Of a DNA stretch of 64,000 nt, positions 18,182 through 26,256 are shown in pieces. The notes under the pieces are model-generated. The model was not told where the DNA came from. It did no database searches and saw nothing but the letters and a program-made list of their open reading frames with translations. Position 1 is the stretch's first letter, and each line of letters opens with the position of its first letter. The stretch is from Microbulbifer agarilyticus (GTDB taxonomy: Bacteria > Pseudomonadota > Gammaproteobacteria > Pseudomonadales > Cellvibrionaceae): the NCBI RefSeq assembly GCF_001999945.1, contig NZ_CP019650.1, positions 2,728,001 to 2,792,000 of the forward strand. Reading direction: 5' to 3'. Made by a program: the position numbers and the translations under genes.

Positions 18182-18493
18182 TTGTCTGGCTGGTTTGTCT
18201 ATCTCATTCGCACCAACCGCGACACCCTGTATACCGGGGTCACGCGCGATGTGGAGCGACGCTTTGAGGAACACAGCAGTGGTGGCCCCAAAGCGGCCAA
18301 GGCCCTGCGTGGGCGCGGACCGCTGAGCCTCGAATTTCAGTGCGCCATGCGCAGTAAGTCCGATGCACTGAAACTGGAAGTGGAAATCAAACGCTGGCCG
18401 AAGTCGCGAAAAGAACAACTGATTCGTCGCGGGCCGCCCTTTCTGGCTGAGTATCTGGGTAAGGACTATCAGGGTGTTGCGCAAGTGGATTAA
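18182..18493 (+). CDS. GIY-YIG nuclease family protein (YhbQ-like)
   Basis: A 103-residue single-domain GIY-YIG protein. FVYLIRTNRDTLYTGVTRDV carries the V-Y-L ... Y-T-G core, followed by ERRFEEH with the conserved Arg and His, and a C-terminal KSRKEQLI segment. It begins at TTG 18182, with AGGA seven bases before it and no better ATG. It follows the radical SAM gene by 41 bases and probably shares its LexA-controlled promoter. UPF0213/YhbQ relatives have been linked to DNA repair. Confidence 0.82.
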   Translation: MSGWFVYLIRTNRDTLYTGVTRDVERRFEEHSSGGPKAAKALRGRGPLSLEFQCAMRSKSDALKLEVEIKRWPKSRKEQLIRRGPPFLAEYLGKDYQGVAQVD

Positions 18494-18516
18494 GGAAGGC
18501 GTTCAGGCACGATCGA

Positions 18517-19578
18517 TCAGAGAAACTTCATCTCTGTAAGCCAGCGCAGCGCATCTTCCCGCCACTGGTCAGAGTCTTCCCCTTGGGGCTTAACGCCAAA
18601 TCCATGTCCGCCCGATTCATACAGAAGCAGGTCAACCTTCACACCCGCTTGAGCAAGTTCGCGTTTGTATACTTGTGAATAATGTACTGGGTTCACCGAA
18701 TCGTCCTTCGCATGCACCAAAAGCGTCGGCGGAATATCCGCTGAAATCACAATATCAGAGTTCAATTCCTGCGCCGCGAGCGCTTTGGGCTTTTTATTCT
18801 TGTGCTCCATCGTCATATGCCCGGGATAAACTGCAACCACAAAGTCTGGCCGACTACTTACCAAGTCAGCCTGATCGATAAGAGAATAAGCACGACGCTT
18901 GAATGCAGTACTGGCAAGCACAGCGAGGTTACCACCGGCTGAAAAGCCCATAACGCCAATTCTGTTGGGATCGATAGCGTACTTTGATGCGTTTCGGCGG
19001 AGATAGGAAACCGCTCGCTGCGCATCCTGTAACGCCATAGGTACTGCCGGCGTATCGTGCCTCTTGGCCAGCGCATTCCAACTACACCCCGAATTTGGCA
19101 CACGATACTTAAGCACGATACAGGTGGCGCCGGCATTATTCAGCCATGCACATACCGCCTCACCATTGGCTCCAAGCGTACTTCTGCTACCGATTGCCAC
19201 ACCCTTATAGCCACCACCGGGCAAAACGATTACCGCAGGCCTTTTCGACTTTGCTTGCTTGGCTGGGTACACCAGCAAGCTGGGATGCGTAATTACCAAG
19301 TGCGGATTGCTTTTCGCAAAGCTATCTAGGGAGATTAAAGCTATCCCGTCCTGAAGAACCTCTGCATCCTGCGGCCACAAAAAAGCCTCTTCTACGAGGC
19401 TCGATGACTTCAATACGTCGGGATAAGCGCTGCCTACCTTATTCCGCGCCTCTACTGGCCAATCGGCAAACACACTTTCTGTACCTGCCGTTAATGAGAG
19501 CGGATAGAAGCTCGCCAACACACCGGCAATCACCCTGCGTAAACTGGGATTCATCAGACGAAGATCCGGTTTTTCCAT
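18517..19578 (-). CDS. Secreted alpha/beta hydrolase (acetyl-esterase/BD-FAE-like)
   Basis: A 353-residue hydrolase with a hydrophobic N-terminal segment (VIAGVLASFYPLSLTAG) that looks like a signal peptide. The oxyanion motif VIVLPGGGYKGVA, the nucleophile GFSAGGNLA, the acid VHAKDDSVNPVHYS and the His of SGGHGFG form a complete triad. Relatives are carbohydrate acetyl-esterases and feruloyl esterases acting on plant or algal polymers, so a periplasmic or secreted deacetylase is likely. ATG 19578 has a modest GGA upstream; ATG 19554 is an alternative. Convergent with the GIY-YIG gene. Confidence 0.8.
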   Translation of the reverse strand: MEKPDLRLMNPSLRRVIAGVLASFYPLSLTAGTESVFADWPVEARNKVGSAYPDVLKSSSLVEEAFLWPQDAEVLQDGIALISLDSFAKSNPHLVITHPSLLVYPAKQAKSKRPAVIVLPGGGYKGVAIGSRSTLGANGEAVCAWLNNAGATCIVLKYRVPNSGCSWNALAKRHDTPAVPMALQDAQRAVSYLRRNASKYAIDPNRIGVMGFSAGGNLAVLASTAFKRRAYSLIDQADLVSSRPDFVVAVYPGHMTMEHKNKKPKALAAQELNSDIVISADIPPTLLVHAKDDSVNPVHYSQVYKRELAQAGVKVDLLLYESGGHGFGVKPQGEDSDQWREDALRWLTEMKFL

Positions 19579-19624
19579 AACAATGGGAATCCTAGCGAAA
19601 GGATAATGGCCGCTTAGTAGACAA

Positions 19625-19984
19625 TCATTTCTGCAGAAGCAGCGCTATTTGCTCTCCGCTCATTAGTGCGATCGTCCAGATGACCAACACTAATAGCAGT
19701 ACCAAGGTAGCAAGTAATCCGCCCTTTAATCCGCGGCTGCGGAAAAAGTAATAAGGCAATGCGATAAGCCCGAACCCGATAATGCAAATATTCAAAAAGA
19801 TATTGCGCTTGTACTTTCGTAGATTTGAATCCCGGACATACCAAGCAAACCCCACGAAAGCGATCGCCAGAGAGAACCACAAGGAAGTGGGCGGAAAGCC
19901 CACTCCAGGGTAGAAGTACTGGCTCGCGAAGCCATCCAACACGCCAATCACAATCAAACACAGTAACGCGATAGTTATACTCAT
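19625..19984 (-). CDS. Small polytopic membrane protein of unknown function
   Basis: About 119 residues from MSITIALLCL with four predicted membrane helices: ALLCLIVIGVLDGFAS, SLWFSLAIAFVGFAWYV, IFLNICIIGFGLIALPYYFF and LATLVLLLVLVIWTIALM. A longer version from 20038 would add a polar leader; GGATAGG just before ATG 19984 favours the shorter one. A positively charged loop NLRKYKRN supports membrane topology. No family recognised. Confidence 0.55.
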   Translation of the reverse strand: MSITIALLCLIVIGVLDGFASQYFYPGVGFPPTSLWFSLAIAFVGFAWYVRDSNLRKYKRNIFLNICIIGFGLIALPYYFFRSRGLKGGLLATLVLLLVLVIWTIALMSGEQIALLLQK

Positions 19985-20068
19985 AGGGCCTATCCGAGTG
20001 TTCTTTGGTTTGCCGCTACTCCAAGATCCGGCAATCAATCCATCCAGTGCCCGTTCATACCCAAGGGC

Positions 20069-20536
20069 TTAAAGCAGTCCGGCACGCATCCTGTCCTCAT
20101 CCACAAAGAGCGCGATCAAAGAATACTGTGTGAATGCGCTACTGGTGGACAAGTGCTCCTTACACCAGAATCTGACATTCTCCTTATAGGCTTCAACTGC
20201 CAATTCTCGCTGAGAATCAGACGCCAGTTTTCGACTCAGACCGGCGAAGTGACATCTGACCACAACCGGAGAATCCAGCTGTTTGGCATCATCCGTAACC
20301 GAAAGCATAAGCGTCGAACTGGCGGCGTCCCATCCAATTAAAAAGAAGCGGGATTCATCCTTAACGTTTTTGTCCAGAAAGCTAAGAGCGTAATCAAGGG
20401 CCTCTATCATATCGGTATTCAGCGAGTGCTCTTCCTCCGCCTCACTCGCCGACGAGAACACCTCAAACTCAACACCATCGCCAAGCAAACCGTCGTTGCC
20501 GCCCGCTACAAGGCTCTTGTCCCACGTCAGTCCCAT
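20069..20536 (-). CDS. Hypothetical protein, 155 residues
   Basis: Soluble, acidic protein starting MGLTWDKSLVAGGNDGLLGD; of two adjacent ATGs the second (20536) has AGGAG five bases upstream. It contains FFLIGWDAASSTLMLSVTDD, VVVRCHFAGLSRKLA and SLIALFVDEDRMRAGLL, suggesting a mixed alpha/beta fold. I recognise no family, signal peptide or membrane helix. It belongs to the A+T-rich patch of orphan genes on the minus strand. Confidence 0.55.
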   Translation of the reverse strand: MGLTWDKSLVAGGNDGLLGDGVEFEVFSSASEAEEEHSLNTDMIEALDYALSFLDKNVKDESRFFLIGWDAASSTLMLSVTDDAKQLDSPVVVRCHFAGLSRKLASDSQRELAVEAYKENVRFWCKEHLSTSSAFTQYSLIALFVDEDRMRAGLL

Positions 20537-20600
20537 CATTACTCCTAATCAAATCCACCGCCAGGCGCCGCCAGAAAAACCTTAGCCACCCGCAAAACTA

Positions 20601-20849
20601 CTAATATCCCATCACCTTCAAACTGAGGTATGGAACAATAAAAAATGCTACCGTAACGATCTTGAAGTTCGCCAGGAAACTAAAGTATGCCTCGGAGAGC
20701 TTCGCATCCCCAAGGTCAAACATACTGCCATGGACGGATTTGATGAAGTTTTTCATCAGATACACCATGCCTGTGGCCAGTAGCAGATAGCCAATATTGA
20801 GCAGCGAGGCCCAACCGAGAATCGTTGTTACCTGAGATAGAGTGATCAT
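20601..20849 (-). CDS. DUF6868-like small membrane protein
   Basis: 82 residues with two membrane helices, ILGWASLLNIGYLLLATGMVY and IVTVAFFIVPYLSLKVMGY, separated by a loop with MFDLGDAKLSEAYFSFLANFK. The pattern of LGW near the start, a MFGL-like loop and a C-terminal VPYLALK resembles the family I know as DUF6868. GAGGAT lies upstream of the ATG. Function unknown. Confidence 0.65.
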   Translation of the reverse strand: MITLSQVTTILGWASLLNIGYLLLATGMVYLMKNFIKSVHGSMFDLGDAKLSEAYFSFLANFKIVTVAFFIVPYLSLKVMGY

Positions 20850-20928
20850 TTTTCATCCTCGTATATTTGACGCGAAACGAAACCACTGAAATACCACTGC
20901 TCATAGAGTGTAAGGGTAATCACTGAAG

Positions 20929-21543
20929 TCACGGAAAGCTATATTCCAGACCGAAGCGTCGCAGGTACTCTGACATAGGAGGAAGACCAAGCTCCGCGCG
21001 ACGCTCGTCGACGCCTTCTTGATCTTCTATCGGCCAAAGTTCGAGCGCACCATCTTCACCAGAGGTAACTTGTGTTCCGTACAGCTGCTTTTTTCCTTCG
21101 CCCATTAAGATCCTATCTTCGAGTAACGCAAGCGATGCCCCGGAAAAATCACCATTCGCTACCGCCGCACGGACAAGTCCAATATAACGCTGCTGGTAAG
21201 CCAGATCAGCATGCTGCAACACCAGAAATGCTCCCTGCGTTGCTTTATCTCCCACCTTACTGCGCTTAGGCCAACCATGCTCATCTATAATCTTTTCCAA
21301 CTGCGCGAGATTCTCAACATCCACTTTGTACTGACGTTGCCAAAGAGCCCGCAGCTCTTCTGAGTCCATCCCGTACTTCCTTACAACCTCTTGCAATTTT
21401 GCACGGTGCTTTTGATCCGCCTCATACATAGCGAGGAGTTTATCTTTTAAGGGCTCACCTTCAGAAGCAATACTAACTGTGACGAAAGACAAATAGGAAA
21501 AGAACAGTAAAGATAGAACTTTGAATATGACTCGAAACATCAT
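20929..21543 (-). CDS. Exported DUF6624-like protein
   Basis: 204 residues with an N-terminal signal sequence (VLSLLFFSYLSFVTVSIASEG). The mature part has EHGWPKRSKVGDKATQGAFL, VLQHADLAYQQRYI, ALLEDRILMGEGKKQLYGTQ and WPIEDQEGVDERRAELGLPP, the order of conserved blocks of DUF6624 proteins. The function of that family is unknown. Two adjacent ATGs (21543, 21540) follow a GGGGGG stretch; either could be used. Confidence 0.7.
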   Translation of the reverse strand: MMFRVIFKVLSLLFFSYLSFVTVSIASEGEPLKDKLLAMYEADQKHRAKLQEVVRKYGMDSEELRALWQRQYKVDVENLAQLEKIIDEHGWPKRSKVGDKATQGAFLVLQHADLAYQQRYIGLVRAAVANGDFSGASLALLEDRILMGEGKKQLYGTQVTSGEDGALELWPIEDQEGVDERRAELGLPPMSEYLRRFGLEYSFP

Positions 21544-21647
21544 CCCCCCGAAATACGTGAATTTTCAGCTCAGAATGGTCTAAAAATATAGCGTATGCTT
21601 GAAAATGTTTTACTTCCAATTAACTCGCGCGACAGGGATACCCAATG

Positions 21648-22187
21648 CTATGCACGAACAGCCGCAAACTCCAAGATAGTTTTTGGCATGCTATAGCGAT
21701 CTATCGTCTTTTCTTCAAGGAACGAGATATCCCACTTCTTTTTGAAAAGCCTACGTAAGTCAGATTTATCGAAGAAACGCTTAGACTGATTATTTACACT
21801 GAAGAAGTTCGATTCAAGCTTAGGGTAACCAGTTGCTCCGTAGTTGATATCATTTTTCGAGTTCACTCGGCCTAACAACATACCACCAGGCGTCAATACC
21901 CTGTATATTTCGGATATTATCTCTTCAGTTTTACTCCATCCAAAGTAATGTAAACAAAGACTTGCTACGACCACATCAAAGCTATTCGATTCATAGGGCA
22001 AGGGCTCACTATGATCCAGCTCTTCAATTTTTAACAGATCATTTTTCACCAAATCGGTCGCTTTCAGATTACTCGAAATAGACCTAAGAATTTGCGTATC
22101 TATACCGGTACCTGCACCCAGCTCTAGAACTGACCTCCCCCTCACCTCTTTTGCCCAGCTGTCCAGCCAGTTGTAGTCAGATTTCAT
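21648..22187 (-). CDS. Class I SAM-dependent methyltransferase
   Basis: 179 residues from MKSDYNWLDSWAKEV. Motif I is VLELGAGTGIDTQ, the acidic motif is LKATDLVKNDLL, then FDVVVASLCLHYF and the post-motif VLTPGGMLLGRV. Substrate unknown. A longer frame opens at 22283, but it would translate the large palindrome immediately upstream (22200-22343), so I take ATG 22187, 13 bases after that element. No good ribosome-binding site precedes it, as is common for genes carried in integron cassettes. Coding is visibly more A+T-rich than in the flanks. Confidence 0.72.
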   Translation of the reverse strand: MKSDYNWLDSWAKEVRGRSVLELGAGTGIDTQILRSISSNLKATDLVKNDLLKIEELDHSEPLPYESNSFDVVVASLCLHYFGWSKTEEIISEIYRVLTPGGMLLGRVNSKNDINYGATGYPKLESNFFSVNNQSKRFFDKSDLRRLFKKKWDISFLEEKTIDRYSMPKTILEFAAVRA

Positions 22188-22199
22188 ACTAAATTCAGT

Positions 22200-22343
22200 G
22201 CATAACGCCGCCGGCAGGGGCAGCTTGCCTTGTGCGCGTTTTGCGCAATAATGGGAGCGTAGCGACCTGCGCAAAATGTGCACAATGTAAGCTGTCCCGC
22301 GGAGGGCCGCAGGCCCGGAGCAAATTGCCCGGCCTTGTTAACT
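22200..22343 (-). repeat. attC-like recombination site (144-bp imperfect palindrome)
   Basis: Read on the minus strand it runs from AGTTAAC to GTTATGC. The arms pair over much of their length: ACAGCTTACATTGTGCACAT faces CGCGCACAAGGCAAGCTG, and TTTTGCGCA faces TGCGCAAAA around a central spacer. Outer arms AAGGCCGGGCA and TGCCGGCGGCGTTA also pair with bulges. Terminal AAC/GTT triplets, large bulged palindrome, stop codon of the upstream gene inside the left end and a start codon just after the right end are all features of integron attC sites. The 7-bp cores deviate from RYYYAAC/GTTRRRY, and no integrase is in the window. Confidence 0.55.
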
Positions 22344-22715
22344 CAAATACCCGTGTAAGGTGAACATACCAAATAGCATAACGCCCCACCCCAAAATTGC
22401 TATAACCGCACTTTTCATTCTTGACGCGAGATCATCAAACACCATGCCAGAAAAAGCGACATGGAATTGCGTGGCGGCATATCCAAAACCTATTTCAAAC
22501 AGCGAGCGCATGTAAGGTGACCGCATACACGATTCACAATCATATCTTTCTATGTGCGTGAACAAATAGACCGTACTTCCTATCATCACCGCAGTTGCAA
22601 ATAATTCAACAATCCCAAAATCTTGCTTAACCTGGGCCCATGACAGGCCAAATTCCTTGATATAGATAAATAGCCCTACAAAGAATGGCCCGAATAACGC
22701 AAGGATTTCGTTCAT
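22338..22715 (-). CDS. Small membrane protein, possible gene-cassette ORF
   Basis: 125 residues with four hydrophobic stretches: ILALFGPFFVGLFIYI, IVELFATAVMIGSTVYLF, FEIGFGYAATQFHVAFSG and AVIAILGWGVMLFGMFTL. A CESC pair lies between the second and third. No family recognised. The TAA stop is inside the left end of the attC-like palindrome, and the heptamer GTTAACT occurs again seven bases before its ATG, so the gene is bracketed by the same heptamer in opposite orientation. A+T-rich like its neighbours. Confidence 0.6.
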   Translation of the reverse strand: MNEILALFGPFFVGLFIYIKEFGLSWAQVKQDFGIVELFATAVMIGSTVYLFTHIERYDCESCMRSPYMRSLFEIGFGYAATQFHVAFSGMVFDDLASRMKSAVIAILGWGVMLFGMFTLHGYLS

Positions 22716-23064
22716 GTAAATGAGTTAACATTTTAATCGTAGTCCCAAAGACTACTATCTCATGCCTACTATTCCTAGCGACATTCAAGGTAACTTCTTA
22801 GCTAAAGCCTATATAACTCAAACACTTAGCCGCTCGATCTCAGTCACAGCTGTTTTGCAAAAGTGATCATCACGACTACTATCCCCGATTTGCCCAATCG
22901 CTCTAACTTATTGAATTGAATAGTCTTTTAGAAGAACGCGCATATCTCGCTGGAGATAGTAGTCGTAACGACCGAAATACCGAATCTATATTGGTCATAT
23001 TTGGATTAGTAATAGCGTGACTGACAATTGAAATTAGCTGCTCCACACACGGATATTCAAATGG
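22716..23064. other. 349-bp A+T-rich gap with a repeated GACTACTATC motif
   Basis: No gene seen. It holds ACGACTACTATC at 22872-22883 and its perfect 12-bp inverted copy at 22955-22966. A third partial copy, ACTACTATC, lies at 22751-22759 within a small hairpin with loop CAAA. It could be a regulatory element, a site-specific recombination remnant or a small RNA; no promoter or terminator is clear. Confidence 0.6.
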
Positions 23065-23760
23065 TCACCAGGGAATGACGCATCCATCATAATTAAAGAA
23101 CTGGCCGCTACTTTCCGCGCTGGCATTAAGGAGCAGACTTTTTATACCAGTAACGCTTTCCTCAGTAGATATCAGCGCATTGGGGCCACCCATTTCGGTT
23201 TTAACCCAGCCCGGGTGCAGGGCAACAACCTTGATCCCCTGCTCTTTTAGGTCGATCGCAAGGCTCTTTACTACCTGGTTCAGCGCAGTCTTGGAGGAGC
23301 GGTACATGTAACCGCCGCCTGACTGGTTATCGGCAATACTGCCTACCTTACTGCTCAATATTCCAACAACTTTATTTTGGCCAGCCGCCAGATTGGGGTA
23401 GAAGGCCTCGGCAAGTTTGTAGGGGGCGATGGTGTTGATTTCGAGCACCTTGCGCCACTCATCCACATCGACATGGCCGAAGGTCACGCCTTTCGGCCCG
23501 TAGTAGCCGGCGTTGCTCACCAGAATATCCAGTGCGCGCCCTTGCAGGCTCTGCGCCAGGTCTGCTAACTGCGCATAGTCAGTAACATCTAGCGTGTGCA
23601 CTTCCAGGTTTGCATAGGATTCGTTCAGCTCGCTCAGCTCCCACGCCGCAGACGGGTTGCGGCAGGTAGCGATCACTTTCCAACCATCTTTGGCAAATTG
23701 CCGGGCCATTTCGAGGCCTATGCCGCGGTTACAACCGGTGATGAGAATCGTGCCAGACAT
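23065..23760 (-). CDS. SDR-family oxidoreductase (C-factor-like)
   Basis: 231 residues. The cofactor motif TGCNRGIG is at the N-terminus, then CRNPSAA, DVTDYAQL and NAGYYGPK; the catalytic part is ILSSKVGS ... YRSSKTALNQ (Ser-Tyr-Lys). The length and C-terminal SSGQFFNYDGCVIPW are typical of CsgA/C-factor and YbbO-like reductases. ATG has AGGAG six bases upstream. Substrate unknown. Divergent from the DUF3301 gene, marking the return to GC-richer sequence. Confidence 0.85.
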   Translation of the reverse strand: MSGTILITGCNRGIGLEMARQFAKDGWKVIATCRNPSAAWELSELNESYANLEVHTLDVTDYAQLADLAQSLQGRALDILVSNAGYYGPKGVTFGHVDVDEWRKVLEINTIAPYKLAEAFYPNLAAGQNKVVGILSSKVGSIADNQSGGGYMYRSSKTALNQVVKSLAIDLKEQGIKVVALHPGWVKTEMGGPNALISTEESVTGIKSLLLNASAESSGQFFNYDGCVIPW

Positions 23761-23815
23761 GTTGACTCCTGTGGTGGTATTCTTGCCCGGTTCGATAATA
23801 GCAACTGCAAATGTT

Positions 23816-24136
23816 ATGTATTACTCGCTTGGCGATTTGATCTGGATTTTTTTACTGGCACTGCCCGCCTGGTATTTTTGGGCTGGTATGGCGGCCAAGG
23901 ACCGGGTGCGCAAGATTGTTAAGGATCACTGTATGAAAACCGGCGTTCAGCTGCTGGATGATACGGTGATGCTGGACCGCACACGTATCAAGCGCGACCG
24001 CCACGGCCAACTGCGCATTCAGCGCCGTTACGAATTCGAATTCACCTCGACCGGCGAGCGCCGTTACGAGGGTTTTGCGGTACTGCACGGCCAGCGTATT
24101 ACCCAGATCCAGCTCTCGCCCTTTCACCTCGACTAA
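23816..24136 (+). CDS. DUF3301 domain protein
   Basis: 106 residues. An N-terminal membrane helix (LIWIFLLALPAWYFWAGM) is followed by a basic cytoplasmic domain with DRVRKIVKDHCMKTGVQLLD and RRYEFEFTSTGERRYEG. This is the DUF3301 pattern found across gammaproteobacteria; role unknown. The frame is open further upstream, but that part reads antisense to the SDR start region; MYYSLGDL matches family N-termini. Followed closely by DUF1653 and the saccharopine-dehydrogenase-like gene. Confidence 0.82.
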   Translation: MYYSLGDLIWIFLLALPAWYFWAGMAAKDRVRKIVKDHCMKTGVQLLDDTVMLDRTRIKRDRHGQLRIQRRYEFEFTSTGERRYEGFAVLHGQRITQIQLSPFHLD

Positions 24137-24172
24137 TCCTCGAGCCGGTGAAAAAACAAACAAGAGAACCCC

Positions 24173-24394
24173 ATGCAATCACTCAAGAAAGGTATCTACC
24201 GGCACTACAAGGGCAATCTGTACCACCTGATGGAAATTGCCACCCACAGTGAAACCGGGGAACAACTGGCTATTTACCGCGCTCTGTATGATGACTTTGG
24301 TGTGTGGGCGCGTCCCCTGGCCATGTTTGCAGAAACCGTAACCAAAGACGGTAAGACATTCCCGCGCTTTGCCCTGGAAAAGCCGCTTGATTGA
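24173..24394 (+). CDS. DUF1653 domain protein
   Basis: 73 residues covering the whole DUF1653 domain: KGIYRHYKGNLYHLM, THSETGEQLAIYRALYDDFG, VWARPLAMFAETV and FPRFALEK. Cytoplasmic, function unknown. Spaced 36 bases from DUF3301 and 46 from the next gene, so likely one operon. Confidence 0.9.
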   Translation: MQSLKKGIYRHYKGNLYHLMEIATHSETGEQLAIYRALYDDFGVWARPLAMFAETVTKDGKTFPRFALEKPLD

Positions 24395-24440
24395 CTTCGG
24401 TATTGCGGCCCTCGCCAAATAAAGACAATAAGGACTCTCG

Positions 24441-25508
24441 GTGAACAACAAACAAATCCTGATTTACGGCGCCTACGGATACACCGGCGAACTCATCGCC
24501 CGTCAGGCCGTGGCCAAAGGGCTGAAGCCTATTCTTGCCGGCCGCAGTGCCGCCAAGCTGCAACCGCTGGCAAACGAGCTGAGCCTGCCCGCCATTGCGG
24601 CCTCTCTGGACGATGAGGAAGCCCTGGCACACGCGCTGAAGGATGTTGCCGTCGTGATCCACTGTGCCGGCCCCTTCTCCGCCACCGCCGAACCCATGAT
24701 GCGCGCCTGCATTGCCAATGGCACGCACTACCAGGACATCACCGGCGAAATGTCTGTGTATCAGATGGCCCACGGGATGGACGCCGAGGCGCGTGACGCT
24801 GGCGTGGTGCTGTGCCCGGGCACCGGCTTTGATGTCATTCCCACCGATTGCCTGGCGGCGGCGCTGCATAAAGAAATGAACAGTGCCACCCACCTGACTC
24901 TGGGGTTTGACTCGGATTCAGGCCTCAGCCCGGGTACCGCCAAGACCTCGATCGAAAGCCTCGGCGTGGGCGGTGCGGTGCGTCGCAATGGCAAGATCGA
25001 GGTAACGCCTCATGGCGAGCTGACCCGCAAGATCAATTTCGGGCGTGGAGAGAAGTTCGCCGTTGCCATCCCCTGGGGTGATGTGGCTACCGCCTACTAT
25101 TCCACCGAGATCCCGAATATCGAGGTGTATATCCCTATGAGCCCGCGCCGGGCCAAGAAAATGCAGAAGCTGAACGCATTCCGCTGGCTGCTGCGTATGA
25201 AGTGGGTACAGAACTGGATGAAGGGCAAGGTAGACGAGAAGGTCCGCGGCCCCAGCGAGTCACAGCGCTCCCAGCAACAGACCTGGGTGTGGGGCGAAGT
25301 CCGCAACGACCGCCGCGGCGAGCGTCGGGTGGGCCGCGTGGTCACCGCCAACGGGTACGACGTTACCGTGCATGGGTCACTGGCGGTACTGGAGCATCTG
25401 CTGAGCTACACCGGTAACGGAGGTTATTTCACCCCTTCGAAACTGTGTGGCCACGAACTGGTCGAGAAGCTACCAGGCTCCGGCGCGATCAAAATGTCCA
25501 TCGACTAG
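24441..25508 (+). CDS. Saccharopine dehydrogenase-like NAD(P)-binding protein
   Basis: 355 residues starting at GTG with AAGGA upstream. Rossmann motif YGAYGYTGELIAR at residues 9-21, HCAGPFSATAEPM and PGTGFDVIPTDC are typical of the saccharopine dehydrogenase/trans-acting enoyl reductase family. Members include membrane-associated enoyl or carotenoid-type reductases, but bacterial examples like this have no firm substrate. A hairpin just downstream (25521-25543) probably ends the transcript. Confidence 0.82.
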   Translation: MNNKQILIYGAYGYTGELIARQAVAKGLKPILAGRSAAKLQPLANELSLPAIAASLDDEEALAHALKDVAVVIHCAGPFSATAEPMMRACIANGTHYQDITGEMSVYQMAHGMDAEARDAGVVLCPGTGFDVIPTDCLAAALHKEMNSATHLTLGFDSDSGLSPGTAKTSIESLGVGGAVRRNGKIEVTPHGELTRKINFGRGEKFAVAIPWGDVATAYYSTEIPNIEVYIPMSPRRAKKMQKLNAFRWLLRMKWVQNWMKGKVDEKVRGPSESQRSQQQTWVWGEVRNDRRGERRVGRVVTANGYDVTVHGSLAVLEHLLSYTGNGGYFTPSKLCGHELVEKLPGSGAIKMSID

Positions 25509-25520
25509 ATCTGTACCTAC

Positions 25521-25543
25521 GGCGCCACCACTCGCGTGGCGCC
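25521..25543 (+). terminator. Probable terminator after saccharopine dehydrogenase-like gene
   Basis: Perfect 8-bp stem GGCGCCAC/GTGGCGCC with a 7-base loop, 12 bases after the stop codon, followed by a pyrimidine-rich CTCTCTTCCC rather than a pure T-run. Confidence 0.55.
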
Positions 25544-25645
25544 CTCTCTTCCCTCCTCACCAAAACGCCACCAACGATTGTAGATTTCACAGACCTGACA
25601 CATTTTGTTCAAGTCTGCGCAACATAGGCTTCGTACTTTTACCGT

Positions 25646-26173
25646 ATGCGAAGCTTACCTATCACCCTAAAAACCGTCGATGTGTCGCTGGTCCTGCGTA
25701 TGGCAGAGCGCGCGGCGCGACCGGCATCCCGTAGAAATTACCTGCTGCTGTCCCGCTCCGCGGACGGCTGGCTCTATCTGGCATCGCCGCTGCTAGTGGC
25801 GATTGTGAGCCTGCAAGCGGCGCTGCAGTTCCTTACGGTCTGCGGTGCGGCCTTCGTCATAGAGCGCTCACTCTACTGGACAATCAAAAACACCACCCGC
25901 CGTAACCGGCCCCCGGAATCGATTCCCGGTCTGCGATCCATTGTTATTGCCAACGACCGCTTCAGCCTGCCATCGGGCCACACCTCCGGTGCCTTCCTGT
26001 TTGTGACCATGCTGGCCCAGTGCCTGCACCCATTATGGGCCCTTGGCTACCTCTGGGCCGGTGGAGTAGGCACTTCCCGTGTCGGACTGGGCGTACATTA
26101 CCCGACCGATGTGTTTGCCGGTGCACTGCTCGGTACCGGTGTGGGACTTACGGTCGCCGGATCACTGCTATAA
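25646..26173 (+). CDS. PAP2-family membrane phosphatase
   Basis: 175 residues with several membrane helices. All three PAP2 motifs are visible: KNTTRRNRP (K-x6-RP), PSGHT with the catalytic His, and SRVGLGVHYPTD (S-R-x5-H-x3-D). It dephosphorylates a lipid such as phosphatidate, undecaprenyl pyrophosphate or phosphatidylglycerol phosphate on the periplasmic side. Next to a glycosyltransferase and a polysaccharide deacetylase, an envelope role is likely. Confidence 0.88.
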   Translation: MRSLPITLKTVDVSLVLRMAERAARPASRRNYLLLSRSADGWLYLASPLLVAIVSLQAALQFLTVCGAAFVIERSLYWTIKNTTRRNRPPESIPGLRSIVIANDRFSLPSGHTSGAFLFVTMLAQCLHPLWALGYLWAGGVGTSRVGLGVHYPTDVFAGALLGTGVGLTVAGSLL

Positions 26174-26256
26174 GTGCCGCGCGCCACGTTTGACCAACCA
26201 AGCACAAGACACCTCAAAACACTGCATACCATCGCAATTCCTATCGGAGAAGCAAT

